Part shown: positions 36,393 to 46,565 of the stretch, piece after piece
Position numbering within the stretch: the first letter of the stretch is position 1
Layout of the letters: every line of letters starts with the position of its first letter
DNA from: Cytobacillus stercorigallinarum
Lineage (GTDB): Bacteria; Bacillota; Bacilli; Bacillales; Cytobacillaceae
DNA: 64,000 bases
Assembly (NCBI RefSeq): GCF_014836495.1
Contig: NZ_JACSQT010000004.1
Location: 191,073-255,072 of the forward strand
Direction: 5' to 3'
Notes under the pieces: model-generated
Databases searched by the model: none
What the model was told of the DNA's origin: nothing
The model's input: the letters and a program-made list of their open reading frames with translations, nothing else
Translations under genes and position numbers: made by a program

Positions 36393-38039
36393 TTACCCTG
36401 CACAACAAGATAGCTTCGAAACATCTTTATCAAATGTAAGAGCAGTTAGTCTTAGTCCTTCTGCCATTGTTAAATATGGTGCAAGGCTATCTTTTAAATC
36501 CTCCACGGTTAAACCAAACTTAACTGCTAATGTCGCTGCATAAATCACATCACCTGCATTTTCAGATACAATATGAACTCCAAGAATTTTTAATGTTTTA
36601 GCATCAGCAACAACCTTAAATACACCTGTCGTTTCACGGTTTACTAATGCTCTTGGAACGGAATCTAAAGATAGTACAGATGTTTTTACTTCATAGCCTT
36701 GTTCTTTTGCCTTTTTCTCTGTTAAACCAACTGTTGCAATGGATGGATTTATAAATGTGACAGCAGGAAAAACTGATAAATCTAATTTTTTATTTAACCC
36801 ACCAATCGCATTATCAGCAACAACCCCACCTTCATAGGCTGCTACATATACAAATTGCGGCCCTAATGTTACATCTCCTGCTGCATAAATCTTCTGATTA
36901 CTTGTTCTGGCATAATCATTTATCAGTATTTCATTTCGTTTTCCGACTTCAACCCCTGCTGCACTTAAATTTAAAGAATCCGTATTTGGTTTTCTTCCTG
37001 TTGCAACAAGTAGTTGTTCTGATTCCACAACTTTTTTCTTGCCATCTACCGTTACATAAACCTTTTTTACCGCTCCAACTTGCTCTACACGCTCATAAGT
37101 TGCCCCTTTCAAAAGGTTTATACCTTGTTCTGTCAAAACCTTTTCTACAGCTTCTGAAATCTCTGGATCATATTCTTTTAAAAGACAATCACTTCTTTGG
37201 ATAAGAGTTACTTCTGAACCTAAATTATGAAACAGTTGCCCAAGTTCCAACCCGATATAGCCTGAACCCATTACTGTTAATCGCTTAGGCATCTTTTTTA
37301 ATTCAAGTAGTGTTGTACTTGTAATATAATCTACTTCTTCAAGTCCTGAAATTGTTGGTATTGATGGTGAAGCACCTGTTGCAATTAAAAAGCGTTTAGC
37401 AGAATGTTTCTCCCCATTTACTTCAACTGTATTTTCATCAATAAATTTTGCTTCACCCTTTATTAAATCAATACCATATTCATCAATTAAGTCTATATAT
37501 TTTTGATTTCGAAGTTCGCTAACTAATTCATCCTTTTGCTTCACCAAAGAGGCTAAATCGACTTCTCCAACAGATGTTTGTAACCCTATAAATGGATTTG
37601 CTTTTGCTATATGATTGATTTCTCCTGCTCTAAGAAGTGTTTTTGATGGAACACAACCAACATTCACGCAAGTTCCACCAACAGTTCCACGTTCAATCAT
37701 CCCCACTTTTGCCCCATATTCAATTGATTTAATGGCAGCAGAAAAAGCTGCCCCGCCTGAACCAATGATAAGTAAATCGTAATCACTTTTAATATCTAAC
37801 TCTATATCTTTTAGCTTCTGTGTTGAAATATCTTCTATGTCTTCTGGTTGATATTTTGCTTGTTTAATTGCTTGTCTTACATTTTCAGCATTAACATCAT
37901 CTGGTATTTCAAATACCGATTCACCACGTCTAAAACTGGTTTCGATATTTAAAGCACCTATGTTGGTTAAAGCAGCATAAATATGTTGTTCACAGCCTGT
38001 ACAGGTCATTCCGTTGATTTTAATCCGATATTTTTTCAC
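36393..38039 (-). CDS. merA: Mercuric reductase MerA
   Basis: This 548-residue flavoprotein reduces Hg(II) to volatile Hg(0) with NADPH. It has an N-terminal heavy-metal-associated domain (Cys13, Cys16 in GMTCTGC), an FAD site [11 protein letters not shown] (93-), the redox-active pair Cys124/Cys129 in [13 protein letters not shown], an NAD(P) site [11 protein letters not shown], and the C-terminal vicinal pair Cys545/Cys546 (CCAG) that delivers Hg(II). All expected catalytic residues are present. It is cotranscribed with merR upstream. No merT, merP or merB lies nearby, so mercury uptake genes are missing from the window. Confidence 0.95.
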   Translation of the reverse strand: MKKYRIKINGMTCTGCEQHIYAALTNIGALNIETSFRRGESVFEIPDDVNAENVRQAIKQAKYQPEDIEDISTQKLKDIELDIKSDYDLLIIGSGGAAFSAAIKSIEYGAKVGMIERGTVGGTCVNVGCVPSKTLLRAGEINHIAKANPFIGLQTSVGEVDLASLVKQKDELVSELRNQKYIDLIDEYGIDLIKGEAKFIDENTVEVNGEKHSAKRFLIATGASPSIPTISGLEEVDYITSTTLLELKKMPKRLTVMGSGYIGLELGQLFHNLGSEVTLIQRSDCLLKEYDPEISEAVEKVLTEQGINLLKGATYERVEQVGAVKKVYVTVDGKKKVVESEQLLVATGRKPNTDSLNLSAAGVEVGKRNEILINDYARTSNQKIYAAGDVTLGPQFVYVAAYEGGVVADNAIGGLNKKLDLSVFPAVTFINPSIATVGLTEKKAKEQGYEVKTSVLSLDSVPRALVNRETTGVFKVVADAKTLKILGVHIVSENAGDVIYAATLAVKFGLTVEDLKDSLAPYLTMAEGLRLTALTFDKDVSKLSCCAG

Positions 38040-38064
38040 CTTTTCTTCCTCCTCTATTTAAAAA

Positions 38065-38463
38065 TCAATCAAAAATCAAAGATTCAACAATAGGACATTG
38101 ATGTATTGCCTTTTGATCTGGACATCGACTTTTTAAGTCCTTTAACATTGATTCAATACGCTTTAAATCTGCAATTTGTTCTTGAATTTCTAATTCTTTT
38201 TTTGATACAAATTCAAATATATTTTTGCAGCGAACTTCATCATTATCGACAACTCCAAGTAATATATATATTTCACTCAATGAAAAGCCAAGATTTTGCA
38301 GTCTTTTAATAAATTTTACACGCTTAACATCATCATCTGAATATATCCGATAACCTTCATTCGTTCGGGAAGGATCTTTTAATAATGATTTTTTTTCGTA
38401 ATACCTAATTGTCTCTTTATTTACACCGGATTTTTCGGCAAACACACTAATTCGGTAACTCAA
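38065..38463 (-). CDS. merR: MerR mercury-responsive regulator
   Basis: This 132-residue regulator starts best at TTG 38463: AGGGGTGA lies just upstream and the product then begins SYRISVFAEKSGVNKETIRY, collinear with Bacillus MerR. Cys79, Cys114 and Cys123 fall exactly where the Hg(II) ligands of Bacillus RC607 MerR lie (RCKNIFEF; SRCPDQK; HQCPIVE). It represses, and with Hg(II) activates, its own operon from the operator at 38490-38514. A longer frame to 38541 would place the start inside the operator and is rejected. Confidence 0.9.
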   Translation of the reverse strand: MSYRISVFAEKSGVNKETIRYYEKKSLLKDPSRTNEGYRIYSDDDVKRVKFIKRLQNLGFSLSEIYILLGVVDNDEVRCKNIFEFVSKKELEIQEQIADLKRIESMLKDLKSRCPDQKAIHQCPIVESLIFD

Positions 38464-38489
38464 ATTATTCACCCCTATAAACATAATAA

Positions 38490-38514
38490 ACCGTGTACTA
38501 AGGTACACGGTCAA
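38490..38514 (-). promoter_or_regulatory. MerR operator and promoter
   Basis: ACCGTGTAC-TAAG-GTACACGGT (38490-38511) is a perfect dyad with the four-base centre of mer operators. On the minus strand TTGACC (-35) overlaps one arm and TATTAT (-10) follows after a long ~20-bp spacer. The overlong spacer with a dyad inside it is the hallmark of MerR-activated promoters. Confidence 0.9.
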
Positions 38515-38585
38515 GTATAATATTAAAATTCTTTTCTTCAAGTATTCTGCCCGTTAACGTCTTGCTATCCCTTTTACATATGATT

Positions 38586-40715
38586 CTATTCTTTAACTTT
38601 TAGCAATCGCAAACTGTTTAATGTCACAAGTAATGTTGCACCCATATCTGCAAATATCGCTATCCATAGCGTTAACCAACCAGGCATAACTAACAATAAT
38701 GCCACTAATTTAATCGCTAAAGAGAAGGTAATATTTTGCTTGATGATTACTAAAGCCTTACGACTTAACTTTATTGTATATGGCAATTTGCTTAAATCAT
38801 CAGACATTAAGGCAATATCAGCCGTTTCTAATGCTGTATCTGTTCCAGCACCACCCATCGCTACACCAACAGTGGAAGCTGCAAGTGCTGGTGCATCATT
38901 CACACCATCCCCAACCATTGCTACACTTTGATGTTTTCCTCGAAGTTCTTTAATAAAATTCAACTTATCCTCTGGTAGCAAATCAGCTTTTATATCAGTA
39001 ACTCCAACTTGTTTCCCAATTGCTGATGCAGTTCTTTTGTTATCCCCTGTCAACATTACCGTTTCAATTCCAATATTATTCAATTTACCAATGACTTCTT
39101 TTGATGTTTCCCTAATTTCATCGGCTACGGCGATTAACGAAAGAATCGCTTTCTCCGTTCCTAGTACCATCACGGTTTTTCCTTGGGTTTGCATTTCAGT
39201 AATCTTTTGTTTTCTATCACTTTCAATGCTTCCGTGTAATTCTTCAAAAAGTGCTGGACTTCCAACATAATACATTTCGTTATTTACCTTGGCTTTTACA
39301 CCTTTACCTGTAATAGATTGGAAGTCTTCAACTATTACATCATTAAAGTCTAATCCCTTTTCTTCTGCTTTCCGCATAATAGCTGAAGCTAATGGATGTT
39401 GGGATCCTTTTTCAATCGCTGCTGTAATGGTTAACTGTTCATTTTCATTTCCACCATATATCATAATGTCTGTTACAGCAGGAATCCCTTTAGTTAATGT
39501 ACCTGTTTTATCAAAAGCAATAGCCTTCAAATGCCCTGCTTCTTCTAAATGGATGCCACCTTTAATTAACACTCCATTTTTTGCTGCATTTCCTATTGCA
39601 GTTACAACCGCAACTGGAGTAGAAACAACCAAGGCACATGGACAACCAACTACTAATACAGCTAAACCTTGATAAACCCATTCGCTCCAATCTCCCCCAA
39701 ATAACGGTGGAATAACCGCAATTAAAAGAGCCAAGATCACAATAACTGGTGTATAGTATTTCGCAAATTTATCGACGAACGCTTGAGAAGGTGCCCGTTC
39801 TGCTTGAGCTTCTTCTACCAAGTGAATGATTTTTGAAAGAGTGGTATCTTCTACTCGTTTTGTCACTTTAACTTCAAGTAACCCTTCTTCATTTAAGGTT
39901 CCCGCAAAAACTTCTTCATCTATCGTTTTCGTTACCGGAACACTTTCACCAGTAATAGCAGCCTGATTTAACGTGGACGTTCCTTTTATAACGATTCCAT
40001 CCATTGCTAATTTTTGGCCAGGCTTTACAATCATGATGTCTCCAACTTGAATTTCATCAACATGAATCATCATTTCTTCATTTCCACGGCGAATCAATGC
40101 TTCTTTTGGAGCAATATCCATTAATGATTCAATTGATTGACGAGCTTTATCCATTGAATAACGCTCTAACGCTTCACTGATCGCAAATAAGATGACAACG
40201 GTTGCTCCTTCACCCCACTCACCAATAAGGGCAGCTCCTATAATCGCAATGGTCATTAGCGTATTCATATCAAAGAGTAATCTGCTTAGATTTTTAAGTC
40301 CTTTAATGAATAGCGAATACCCCCCAATTAAAATAGACGCTGCATAACCAATCGAAGGTAGTATATGCTCCTCACCATATTGCTCACCTAAGAACCAACT
40401 GACTACAAGCAAAATGGCAGATATATATACCTTAATGTTTTCTTTCTGTTTCCAGAATGGTTCACGCTCTACTTTTTGTTCTTTTTCATCCCGAATCTTT
40501 AAATTTTCAAACGCCCCTGCTTTTTCCAATTCCTCAATCGTTGTATTCCCTTGAACATAAACTTTAGATGCTCCAAAGTTTACTTTCGCATTCTGAACAC
40601 CAGGAAGATCTTTTACATTATCTTCAAAAATGGCAGCACAGTTGGCACAAGTAAATCCTTGAACACGATAGGCTTTCAATTCTTGTTCATTTAGTTTTGC
40701 TGTTTGATCAGACAT
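38586..40715 (-). CDS. cadA: Cadmium/zinc-translocating P-type ATPase CadA
   Basis: This 709-residue P1B ATPase exports Cd(II)/Zn(II)/Pb(II). It has an N-terminal metal domain with Cys23/Cys26 (GFTCANC), the transmembrane metal site Cys358-Pro-Cys360 (VVGCPCALV), the phosphorylation site Asp402 in [13 protein letters not shown], and the hinge [12 protein letters not shown]. Length and motifs match CadA of Staphylococcus plasmid pI258. Its start overlaps the end of cadC by eight bases, so they form a translationally coupled cadCA operon. Confidence 0.95.
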   Translation of the reverse strand: MSDQTAKLNEQELKAYRVQGFTCANCAAIFEDNVKDLPGVQNAKVNFGASKVYVQGNTTIEELEKAGAFENLKIRDEKEQKVEREPFWKQKENIKVYISAILLVVSWFLGEQYGEEHILPSIGYAASILIGGYSLFIKGLKNLSRLLFDMNTLMTIAIIGAALIGEWGEGATVVILFAISEALERYSMDKARQSIESLMDIAPKEALIRRGNEEMMIHVDEIQVGDIMIVKPGQKLAMDGIVIKGTSTLNQAAITGESVPVTKTIDEEVFAGTLNEEGLLEVKVTKRVEDTTLSKIIHLVEEAQAERAPSQAFVDKFAKYYTPVIVILALLIAVIPPLFGGDWSEWVYQGLAVLVVGCPCALVVSTPVAVVTAIGNAAKNGVLIKGGIHLEEAGHLKAIAFDKTGTLTKGIPAVTDIMIYGGNENEQLTITAAIEKGSQHPLASAIMRKAEEKGLDFNDVIVEDFQSITGKGVKAKVNNEMYYVGSPALFEELHGSIESDRKQKITEMQTQGKTVMVLGTEKAILSLIAVADEIRETSKEVIGKLNNIGIETVMLTGDNKRTASAIGKQVGVTDIKADLLPEDKLNFIKELRGKHQSVAMVGDGVNDAPALAASTVGVAMGGAGTDTALETADIALMSDDLSKLPYTIKLSRKALVIIKQNITFSLAIKLVALLLVMPGWLTLWIAIFADMGATLLVTLNSLRLLKVKE

Positions 40716-41076
40716 TGGTTTTCACCTCGTTTTTATGTGCTAACGCAATCATCATTATCTGTTTGATGTGGTCATCATCTAATGAATAAAATGCTAGTTT
40801 TCCCTCTTTTCTGAACTTAACAATCCCTTGCTTGTGGAGGGTACGTAAATGATGAGAAGCATTCGCTACAGTAACACCTACAATATTTGCTATATCGCAC
40901 ACACATAGTTCTTCATCTTGGCACAAAGCGTAGGTAATTTTTGCTCTATTTTCATCTGCAATAGCTTTTAGCATTTGGGATACACTAACAATGTCAATTG
41001 ATTGTAAATCCCCTTGTATTCGATTTACCTTTTCTTCATCATAACAATAAATCTCACAGGTATCTTTTTTATTCAT
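40708..41076 (-). CDS. cadC: CadC ArsR-family metal sensor
   Basis: This 122-residue repressor has the winged-helix ArsR fold. Its cysteines at 7, 11, 52, 58 and 60 ([13 protein letters not shown]) coincide with those of pI258 CadC that bind Cd/Pb. The recognition helix region is [16 protein letters not shown]. Metal binding releases it from the two operators at 41094 and 41140. It is the first gene of cadCA. Confidence 0.95.
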   Translation of the reverse strand: MNKKDTCEIYCYDEEKVNRIQGDLQSIDIVSVSQMLKAIADENRAKITYALCQDEELCVCDIANIVGVTVANASHHLRTLHKQGIVKFRKEGKLAFYSLDDDHIKQIMMIALAHKNEVKTNV

Positions 41077-41093
41077 TTTTTCACTCCATTCTC

Positions 41094-41159
41094 ATTCAAG
41101 TGTTTATTTGAATATAGTATACTCCTTTTACTCGCTAACATTCAAGTGGTTATTTGAAT
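41094..41159. promoter_or_regulatory. Two CadC-like operators
   Basis: ATTCAAGT-GTTT-ATTTGAAT at 41094-41113 and ATTCAAGT-GGTT-ATTTGAAT at 41140-41159 are near-identical imperfect dyads (one arm mismatch each), 46 bp apart. They match the ATTCAAAT-type cad operator. Two sites upstream of cadC would allow cooperative repression or read-out of both flanks. Confidence 0.85.
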
Positions 41160-41219
41160 GAATGTAAAATTGAATTATGGTATCCGATTCTAATAACAAT
41201 TTTTTTAATACAAAATAAA

Positions 41220-41247
41220 AGGTTATCACAAAATATCCGGATAACCT
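41220..41247. terminator. Hairpin downstream of the cad region
   Basis: AGGTTATC pairs perfectly with GATAACCT over a 12-base loop. On the plus strand TTATATTTTT follows, so it could end rightward transcription into the ars locus. Confidence 0.55.
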
Positions 41248-41296
41248 CTGTTATATTTTTCGTTATTTATGCAGTTGCACAGCTACAAACCTTACC

Positions 41297-41345
41297 TTAT
41301 TGAGCTTCCTCACTATATTGGACCGGTGTCAAATTGATTCCGAAT
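41297..41345 (-). pseudogene. IS3-family transposase C-terminal fragment
   Basis: A short minus-strand frame ends FGINLTPVQYSEEAQ-stop. The (L/M)(T/S)PVQYR-like motif close to the stop is typical of the end of IS3-group OrfB transposases. Nothing upstream of it remains. It sits exactly between the cad and ars blocks, consistent with IS-mediated joining. The match is short, so it is tentative. Confidence 0.4.
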
Positions 41346-41389
41346 CTCCTCAGCAAGTGTCTCTAAGGATACTTAGCAAAATCTAAAAT

Positions 41390-41433
41390 AAAAAGGAGTA
41401 ATCAACTCATGAATGAGCTAACTACTCCTTTTT
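41390..41433 (-). terminator. Intrinsic terminator ending the ars operon
   Basis: AAAAAGGAGTA pairs with TACTCCTTTTT; the loop contains a second small dyad (ACTCAT/ATGAGC). It stands right after the IscA-like gene, with T-rich arms on both strands. Confidence 0.85.
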
Positions 41434-41441
41434 ACCTTTTC

Positions 41442-41717
41442 CTAACAACAACCACTTGCACCTAATAATACTAAACCTTCACCGTTCTGATTTTCTTCTT
41501 TGTCTAAAGTTAGCTCCTCAGTTGTAGCAACCTGTGAATCAATTGCTACTTTAATACCATTAATAGTTTCAATTATATCAGTTTCAAGTGGTGCATCTAA
41601 AGATAACGCAAATTGTGGTCCGCAGCATCCAGCAACTGAATAAAGGCGTATACCTTCTGCACCATTTTCCGTTAATACATTTTCTAATAAGTGTTTCGCA
41701 GCATCTGTAATTTTCAT
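41442..41717 (-). CDS. IscA/HesB-like protein of the ars operon
   Basis: This 91-residue protein belongs to the iron-sulfur biosynthesis (HesB/IscA-like) fold: KITDAAKHLLENVLTENGAE, the AGCCGPQFALSLD block with Cys31-Cys32, and a terminal GASGCC (Cys90-Cys91). Classical IscA has one Cys in the first loop and CxC at the tail; here both sites are vicinal pairs, which favours As(III) or metal binding. It is the last gene of the ars transcript. I chose ATG at 41717 (AGGGGAG upstream). Confidence 0.75.
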   Translation of the reverse strand: MKITDAAKHLLENVLTENGAEGIRLYSVAGCCGPQFALSLDAPLETDIIETINGIKVAIDSQVATTEELTLDKEENQNGEGLVLLGASGCC

Positions 41718-41730
41718 TAAGGTTTCTCCC

Positions 41731-42159
41731 CTATCCATTTGGATAAATTCTTTTTAAAGCCTCTTTCATTTCTGGCTTCACATTAATTTTTGGTCTTGCT
41801 GCCTTAGCAATTTCTTCTGCTTCAGCAATTGTACTTGCTTTTTCTAAGGCTAATAATGTTCCGATTGCAACAGTACCAGTGCGATTACTTCCTCCTTGGC
41901 AATGGAAGTAAATATTCTTACCCTCGTTATATGCTTTTATTACATGATCAATAGATTTCTTAATAGATTCTTCTTGGTCTGCTGCATCATCAACAATAGG
42001 GCTATGAATACGGTTATAAACTACATCTTCTATCGGAGCCTCAGCTCTTAAATCAAATACAACATCTATTTTCTCATTCCCTAATAAATCATTTACATCG
42101 TCTGCACCACCGATGTAAATTCTATCCTTGATTAATTCATGATAATTCTTTGTTGTCAT
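41731..42159 (-). CDS. Dual-specificity-type phosphatase in ars operon
   Basis: This 142-residue protein has the CX5R loop HCQGGSNRTG (Cys87, Arg93) of tyrosine/dual-specificity phosphatases, with a plausible general acid Asp in SPIVDDAADQEE. It has no metal-binding tail. Low-molecular-weight phosphatase folds gave rise to arsenate reductases, so it may act on arsenate or an arsenylated compound, or it may be a regulatory phosphatase. Its role in arsenic resistance is not established to my knowledge. GGAGG precedes ATG; it lies between arsA and the IscA-like gene. Confidence 0.8.
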   Translation of the reverse strand: MTTKNYHELIKDRIYIGGADDVNDLLGNEKIDVVFDLRAEAPIEDVVYNRIHSPIVDDAADQEESIKKSIDHVIKAYNEGKNIYFHCQGGSNRTGTVAIGTLLALEKASTIAEAEEIAKAARPKINVKPEMKEALKRIYPNG

Positions 42160-42188
42160 TGTAGTACCTCCATCATTTTTCTACATCA

Positions 42189-43967
42189 TTAATTTATATA
42201 GTCTTTTAGTTTCTCATACCCAATCTTTTCTTCATGCAACCAAGGTATAATCGCACAACTATCGGCTAAATGATTATTGACCTCACGAATCCACTCTTTT
42301 TCAGAAATTGCTTTCCCTCTTAACACAGGGTCTTTGGTATCAGTGGCAAATAGACTTTGATTAATAACCCACCATTTTGGGCTAATATTTGCTCTTCTTA
42401 AATCATCTTGTAATCGGGAGGCTTCAAATACAGGTGTAGCTTCAGCTAAGGTAACGATTACGACAGATGTTTCCTTGGAATCTCTAATCTTTGGAAGTAG
42501 TTTTGTTACACTTTCTGGCACTTCGCCAGTAGACCTAGCAATTTCCTTGCTATATGACTGTGCTGCATCTAATAAGAGTAATGTATGACCTGTAGGAGCT
42601 GTGTCAATGACGACAATCTCATTTTCAGATTTGGCAACTACTTCGGCAAATGCACGAAAGACTGCAATTTCCTCTGTACAAGGTGAGTTTAAATCTTCCT
42701 GTAAATAAGCCAGACCTTCCTCATCTAAATCCTTACCAGCAGTCGCCAACACTTCGGTTTTATATTTTTCTACTTCATCTTTAGGATTAATGCTGCTAAT
42801 AGTTAGATTTTGATTTAATTGGTCGCTTTGAAATTGATACTGCAAGTGAGCTGCAGGATCAGTTGTCGTCAAATGAACTCGATGGCCCTGTTCCACCAAA
42901 CCAACTGCAATGGCTGAAGCGACCGTTGTTTTTCCAACGCCCCCTTTACCCATAGTAAAAATTATTCTTGTATTAGTTGATGAGAAATCACTAATGACAT
43001 CGTTTAGATTTGGTAGTCTTACTATCTCGTTCTCACTGTTTTCCTCTGATACTGGAATAACGTATTCTTTAAATAAATAACGTAAATTTTCAACCCCAGT
43101 TAGAGAATATGAAACAAACGGTAATGAATAGCTTACTGTCTGTTTTAGATTAGCTGGTATCTGCTTTAAAGCATTCCTTTGCCTTTGATAAAAAGCTGAT
43201 GAAACTTCATCGTCTTTCATATAGTTCAGAAGCAGACCGTTAACAATAAGTATTTGATTTTTTATTCCAATCTCTTTGAGTTCTATTGATGCCCGGTCTG
43301 CTTCTATTAGAGATGATATATCAGGTCTTGTTACTAATATAAGTGTTGTTTTATTTGAATCCGAAAGAACATCAACAGTTTCCGAATATAAATTTTTCTT
43401 ATCAGCAAGTCCTGATAAAGGACCTAAACAAGAAGCACCATGCGTACTTTCCTCTAAGAATCCGTTCCAGTCTGTTGGTAGTTGTAATAGACGTAACGTA
43501 TGGCCCGTTGGTGCTGTATCAAAAATGATATGGTCATATTGGTTTATAATTTCTGTGTTTGTAAGTAAAGTTGTAAATTCATCAAATGCGGCAATCTCGA
43601 CTGTACATGCTCCTGATAGTTGCTCTTCCATTGTAGCTACAACGGAATCTGGTAATATTCCACGGTATGGACCGACTACTTTTTCACGATATGCACTTGC
43701 TGATGCCTCGGGATCTAAATTACTGGCAAATAAATTTTCTACCGTTGGAACTGCTTTAGGCGAGTTTGTTAATTCAAAATCAAAAACATCCTGTAAATTA
43801 GATGCTGGGTCTGTACTAATTAGTAAAACTTTTTTTCCACTTTCCGCTAAAGCTACGGCTGTTGCACATGCAGTTGATGTTTTTCCAACTCCGCCTTTTC
43901 CAGTTAAAAATAAAAACTGTGTCTGCACAACATTTTGAGGTTTGAAAGATTGAAACATGTTTTTCAC
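42189..43967 (-). CDS. arsA: ArsA arsenite-stimulated ATPase
   Basis: This 592-residue protein is two homologous halves (A1 and A2), each with a deviant Walker A: LTGKGGVGKTSTA (about 22-33) and MGKGGVGKTTVA (about 340-351). Each half has the DTAPTGHTLRLL/DTAPTGHTLLLL signature. It powers ArsB and raises arsenite affinity. The cysteines Cys118-like (SGACTVEIAAF) and the A2 equivalent (NSPCTEEIAVF) are present. It lies directly after arsD. Confidence 0.95.
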   Translation of the reverse strand: MKNMFQSFKPQNVVQTQFLFLTGKGGVGKTSTACATAVALAESGKKVLLISTDPASNLQDVFDFELTNSPKAVPTVENLFASNLDPEASASAYREKVVGPYRGILPDSVVATMEEQLSGACTVEIAAFDEFTTLLTNTEIINQYDHIIFDTAPTGHTLRLLQLPTDWNGFLEESTHGASCLGPLSGLADKKNLYSETVDVLSDSNKTTLILVTRPDISSLIEADRASIELKEIGIKNQILIVNGLLLNYMKDDEVSSAFYQRQRNALKQIPANLKQTVSYSLPFVSYSLTGVENLRYLFKEYVIPVSEENSENEIVRLPNLNDVISDFSSTNTRIIFTMGKGGVGKTTVASAIAVGLVEQGHRVHLTTTDPAAHLQYQFQSDQLNQNLTISSINPKDEVEKYKTEVLATAGKDLDEEGLAYLQEDLNSPCTEEIAVFRAFAEVVAKSENEIVVIDTAPTGHTLLLLDAAQSYSKEIARSTGEVPESVTKLLPKIRDSKETSVVIVTLAEATPVFEASRLQDDLRRANISPKWWVINQSLFATDTKDPVLRGKAISEKEWIREVNNHLADSCAIIPWLHEEKIGYEKLKDYIN

Positions 43968-43977
43968 TTCTTTCTTT

Positions 43978-44340
43978 TCACTGTTTTTTTATGTTTAATG
44001 AAAGTCGGACTTTCGGTTTTTCAGTAAGCTCTTCAGCTTTTACCCCTAGCCATTCTGCAAGTTCTTCATTTGTTGGATAGGTTCCAACTTTAACAACTTG
44101 TTCATCTACTAAAACTACAGGTAACGCATCCGGTCCCTTTTCATGTAAAACACTATTCACTGACTGTGTTTTACCAAATTTATCAGGGTCATTTGTTAAT
44201 TGATACCGTTTCACATCAAATCCTTTTTTCTCCAAAGAATATACCGCAGATGCTACTCTGGTTAGTTCTGGATCAACTGATGGACCACATACTCCTGTTG
44301 AACAACACATTGCTGGATCAAATATCTCGACTTTTTTCAT
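43978..44340 (-). CDS. arsD: ArsD arsenic metallochaperone
   Basis: This 120-residue protein has the vicinal Cys12-Cys13 with Cys18 (DPAMCCSTGVCGPSVD) that hold As(III) in ArsD and hand it to ArsA. The thioredoxin-like body matches the family. The C-terminal cysteine pairs of some ArsD proteins are absent. It is cotranscribed with arsA, apparently from its own promoter with an ArsR-like operator just upstream. Confidence 0.9.
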   Translation of the reverse strand: MKKVEIFDPAMCCSTGVCGPSVDPELTRVASAVYSLEKKGFDVKRYQLTNDPDKFGKTQSVNSVLHEKGPDALPVVLVDEQVVKVGTYPTNEELAEWLGVKAEELTEKPKVRLSLNIKKQ

Positions 44341-44364
44341 CTAAAACCCTCCGATTAATATTAA

Positions 44365-44419
44365 ATAAGCATATACTTATATTAGTCTTTAAAGAAAACC
44401 AAGAGATGGATCTCTTGGT
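44365..44419 (-). promoter_or_regulatory. Internal ArsR-like operator and hairpin before arsD
   Basis: ATAAGCATATACTTAT at 44365-44380 differs by one base from a perfect dyad and closely resembles the arsR-upstream operator (ATAAGTATTTACTTAT, 46550-46565). Next to it, toward arsC, ACCAAGAGAT-GG-ATCTCTTGGT (44398-44419) is a perfect hairpin, followed on the minus strand by TTTTCTTT. This looks like a terminator after arsC and a separate ArsR-regulated promoter for arsDA. Confidence 0.75.
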
Positions 44420-44430
44420 ATAAGGCTGTT

Positions 44431-44850
44431 TTATTCTCCAGTTTCAGCAAAACGCTTGATTCTTTCACCTATTTGGTCACGAACTCGTTGGAATACAGCC
44501 CATTTTTCCTCTTCACTTCCTTGAGCTTTTGCAGGGTCATCAAATCCCCAATGATCACGTTTTACATGTGGTGGTGTCATTGGACACTTATCAGCAGCAT
44601 CTCCACATAAAGTAACGACAAATTCAGCATTGTTTAGGATCTCTGGGTCAATAATGTCAGATGTTTGATTTGAAATATCAATTTCTACTTCATTCATTGC
44701 TTTCACTGCATTGGGATTTAAGCCATGTGCCTCGATACCTGCACTCTTAACTTCCCACTCATCACCTAAATACTTCTTCCCCCAGCCTTCAGCCATTTGG
44801 CTTCTGCAAGAATTTCCAGTACATAAAAAATAGATTGTTTTTTTAGACAT
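44431..44850 (-). CDS. arsC: ArsC thioredoxin-linked arsenate reductase
   Basis: This 139-residue enzyme of the low-molecular-weight phosphatase fold reduces arsenate to arsenite. Cys10-Cys15 (CTGNSCRS), Cys82 and Cys89 ([10 protein letters not shown]) match the catalytic cascade of the Bacillus subtilis/Staphylococcus ArsC. It ends RFAETGE. It is the third gene of arsRBC. Confidence 0.95.
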   Translation of the reverse strand: MSKKTIYFLCTGNSCRSQMAEGWGKKYLGDEWEVKSAGIEAHGLNPNAVKAMNEVEIDISNQTSDIIDPEILNNAEFVVTLCGDAADKCPMTPPHVKRDHWGFDDPAKAQGSEEEKWAVFQRVRDQIGERIKRFAETGE

Positions 44851-44864
44851 AATAATTCTCCTTT

Positions 44865-46163
44865 TTAAAATAGAGTAAGTGTTAGGTAAAGACCTAATAA
44901 TGTAATAAATAGAATTGGAATTGTTAAAATAATACCCGTTTTAAAATAAGTTCCCCATGAAATTTTAACACCTTTTTGTGACAATACATGAAGCCATACT
45001 AATGTTGCTAAAGAACCAATTGGTGTGATTTTTGGACCTAAATCGGAGCCAACTACATTAGCATAAATAAGTGCTTCCCTTAACACACCAGATGTATCTG
45101 TTTCAGCAATGGCTAAAGCATCAATCATAACGGTTGGCATATTATTCATGATGGATGAGAGGAAAGCAGCTAAAAATCCCATTGCAACAGTTCCAACAAA
45201 TAAACCTTGATCAGCTACTGTTTGAATGACACTTGCCAGTGCAGATGTAAGTCCCGCATTTCCTAATCCATATACCACCACATACATTCCAATAGAGAAA
45301 AATACAATATTCCAAGGTGCACTTTTAATAACTTCCTTAGTATTAACAGAAGCACTACGTCTTGCCATTATGAAAAAGAAAATAGCAATGGTTCCTGCAA
45401 TTATAGAAACAGGTACGTTGATGAAATCGCTAGTAAAGTATCCAATTACTAATAAACTAAGAACATACCATGATAAGCGAAACATTTTTAAGTCTTTAAT
45501 AGCCTCTTTTGGTTCCTTTAATTTTGATAAATCGTAATTTCTAGGGATACTTTTTCTAAAGTAAATTAACAATACAAAAATCGTCGCAATCAGTGAAAAT
45601 AAGTTTGGAATTATCATTCGTGAGGCATATTCCACAAATCCGATACCAAAAAAGTCTGCAGAGACTATATTTACTAGGTTACTTACAATAAACGGAAGTG
45701 AAGTTGTATCAGCAATAAATCCACTTGCCATAATGAAGGGAAATATCATTTGTTCTTTAAACTTTAAATTTCGTACCATAGCAAGTACAATGGGTGTTAG
45801 AATTAATGCCGCACCATCATTTGCAAATAAGGCCGCTACAATAGCACCTAGAATACTGATGTATACAAACATCTTTATTCCATGACCTTTTGCTACCCGT
45901 GCCATGTGTAATGCTGCCCATTCAAATAATCCAATCTCATCTAATATTAATGAAATGAGGATAATTGCAACGAAAGATAACGTTGCATTCCATGTAATGT
46001 CAATTACTTCAAGAACATCACTAAATCCCACTACTCCTGCTAATAAAGCTATTACAGCCCCTCCGCAAGCTGACCAGCCAATATTTAACCCTTTAGGTTG
46101 CCAAATAACTAAAATCAATGTTGCAATAAAGATAATAAGAGCTAAAATAAGTGTTCCTGACAA
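44865..46163 (-). CDS. arsB: ArsB arsenite efflux transporter
   Basis: This 432-residue protein has about 12 hydrophobic segments of the ion-transporter superfamily. Characteristic stretches are [20 protein letters not shown], the [17 protein letters not shown] loop and the final [15 protein letters not shown] plus [20 protein letters not shown] motifs of ArsB. It expels As(III)/Sb(III) using the proton potential, or ATP when joined by ArsA. It follows arsR by 18 bp. Confidence 0.95.
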   Translation of the reverse strand: MSGTLILALIIFIATLILVIWQPKGLNIGWSACGGAVIALLAGVVGFSDVLEVIDITWNATLSFVAIILISLILDEIGLFEWAALHMARVAKGHGIKMFVYISILGAIVAALFANDGAALILTPIVLAMVRNLKFKEQMIFPFIMASGFIADTTSLPFIVSNLVNIVSADFFGIGFVEYASRMIIPNLFSLIATIFVLLIYFRKSIPRNYDLSKLKEPKEAIKDLKMFRLSWYVLSLLVIGYFTSDFINVPVSIIAGTIAIFFFIMARRSASVNTKEVIKSAPWNIVFFSIGMYVVVYGLGNAGLTSALASVIQTVADQGLFVGTVAMGFLAAFLSSIMNNMPTVMIDALAIAETDTSGVLREALIYANVVGSDLGPKITPIGSLATLVWLHVLSQKGVKISWGTYFKTGIILTIPILFITLLGLYLTLTLF

Positions 46164-46181
46164 AATGTAAAACCCCCAATA

Positions 46182-46523
46182 TTAACAACAAGAAATCCGT
46201 TTCCCTTGTTTTTCTAAATCCTCTAACTTATCCTTTTGGCTAGGTAATTGGTTAAGAATCTGAGTAACAAATGGATAGTAGATATTGTTCTCATTAATTG
46301 AATAAAAAACCCACTGTCCCTTTTTCTCCTCTTGAACCAATCCCATATCTTTCAACCTTCTTAGATGTTGGCTTATAGCTGGTTGTGTCATTTGAAATAT
46401 CTCAACAAATTCACATACACAACATGCTCCACCATCAAGAATTTTCATCATGGTTAGCCTAGTTTTATCTCCTAATAGTTTAAGTATTACAGCAACTTGT
46501 TCTATTTCAATAGTCGTTTTCAA
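46182..46523 (-). CDS. arsR: ArsR arsenite-responsive repressor
   Basis: This 113-residue winged-helix repressor carries an As(III) site in the alpha-3 region: Cys34, Cys35 and Cys37 (GGACCVCEF), as in classical ArsR (CVC). A C-terminal vicinal pair (RISCC, Cys112-Cys113) is additional. The recognition helix is QPAISQHLRRLKD. It starts arsRBC, with its operator at 46550-46565. Confidence 0.95.
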   Translation of the reverse strand: MKTTIEIEQVAVILKLLGDKTRLTMMKILDGGACCVCEFVEIFQMTQPAISQHLRRLKDMGLVQEEKKGQWVFYSINENNIYYPFVTQILNQLPSQKDKLEDLEKQGKRISCC

Positions 46524-46549
46524 TTTTACACCTCACTTTTTCACTTTAA

Positions 46550-46565
46550 ATAAGTATTTACTTAT
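46550..46565 (-). promoter_or_regulatory. ArsR operator upstream of arsR
   Basis: ATAAGTA-TT-TACTTAT is a perfect 16-bp inverted repeat just upstream of arsR; a half-site (CCACTTATATATG) follows at ~46579. It matches the internal operator before arsD except for small changes. Confidence 0.85.
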
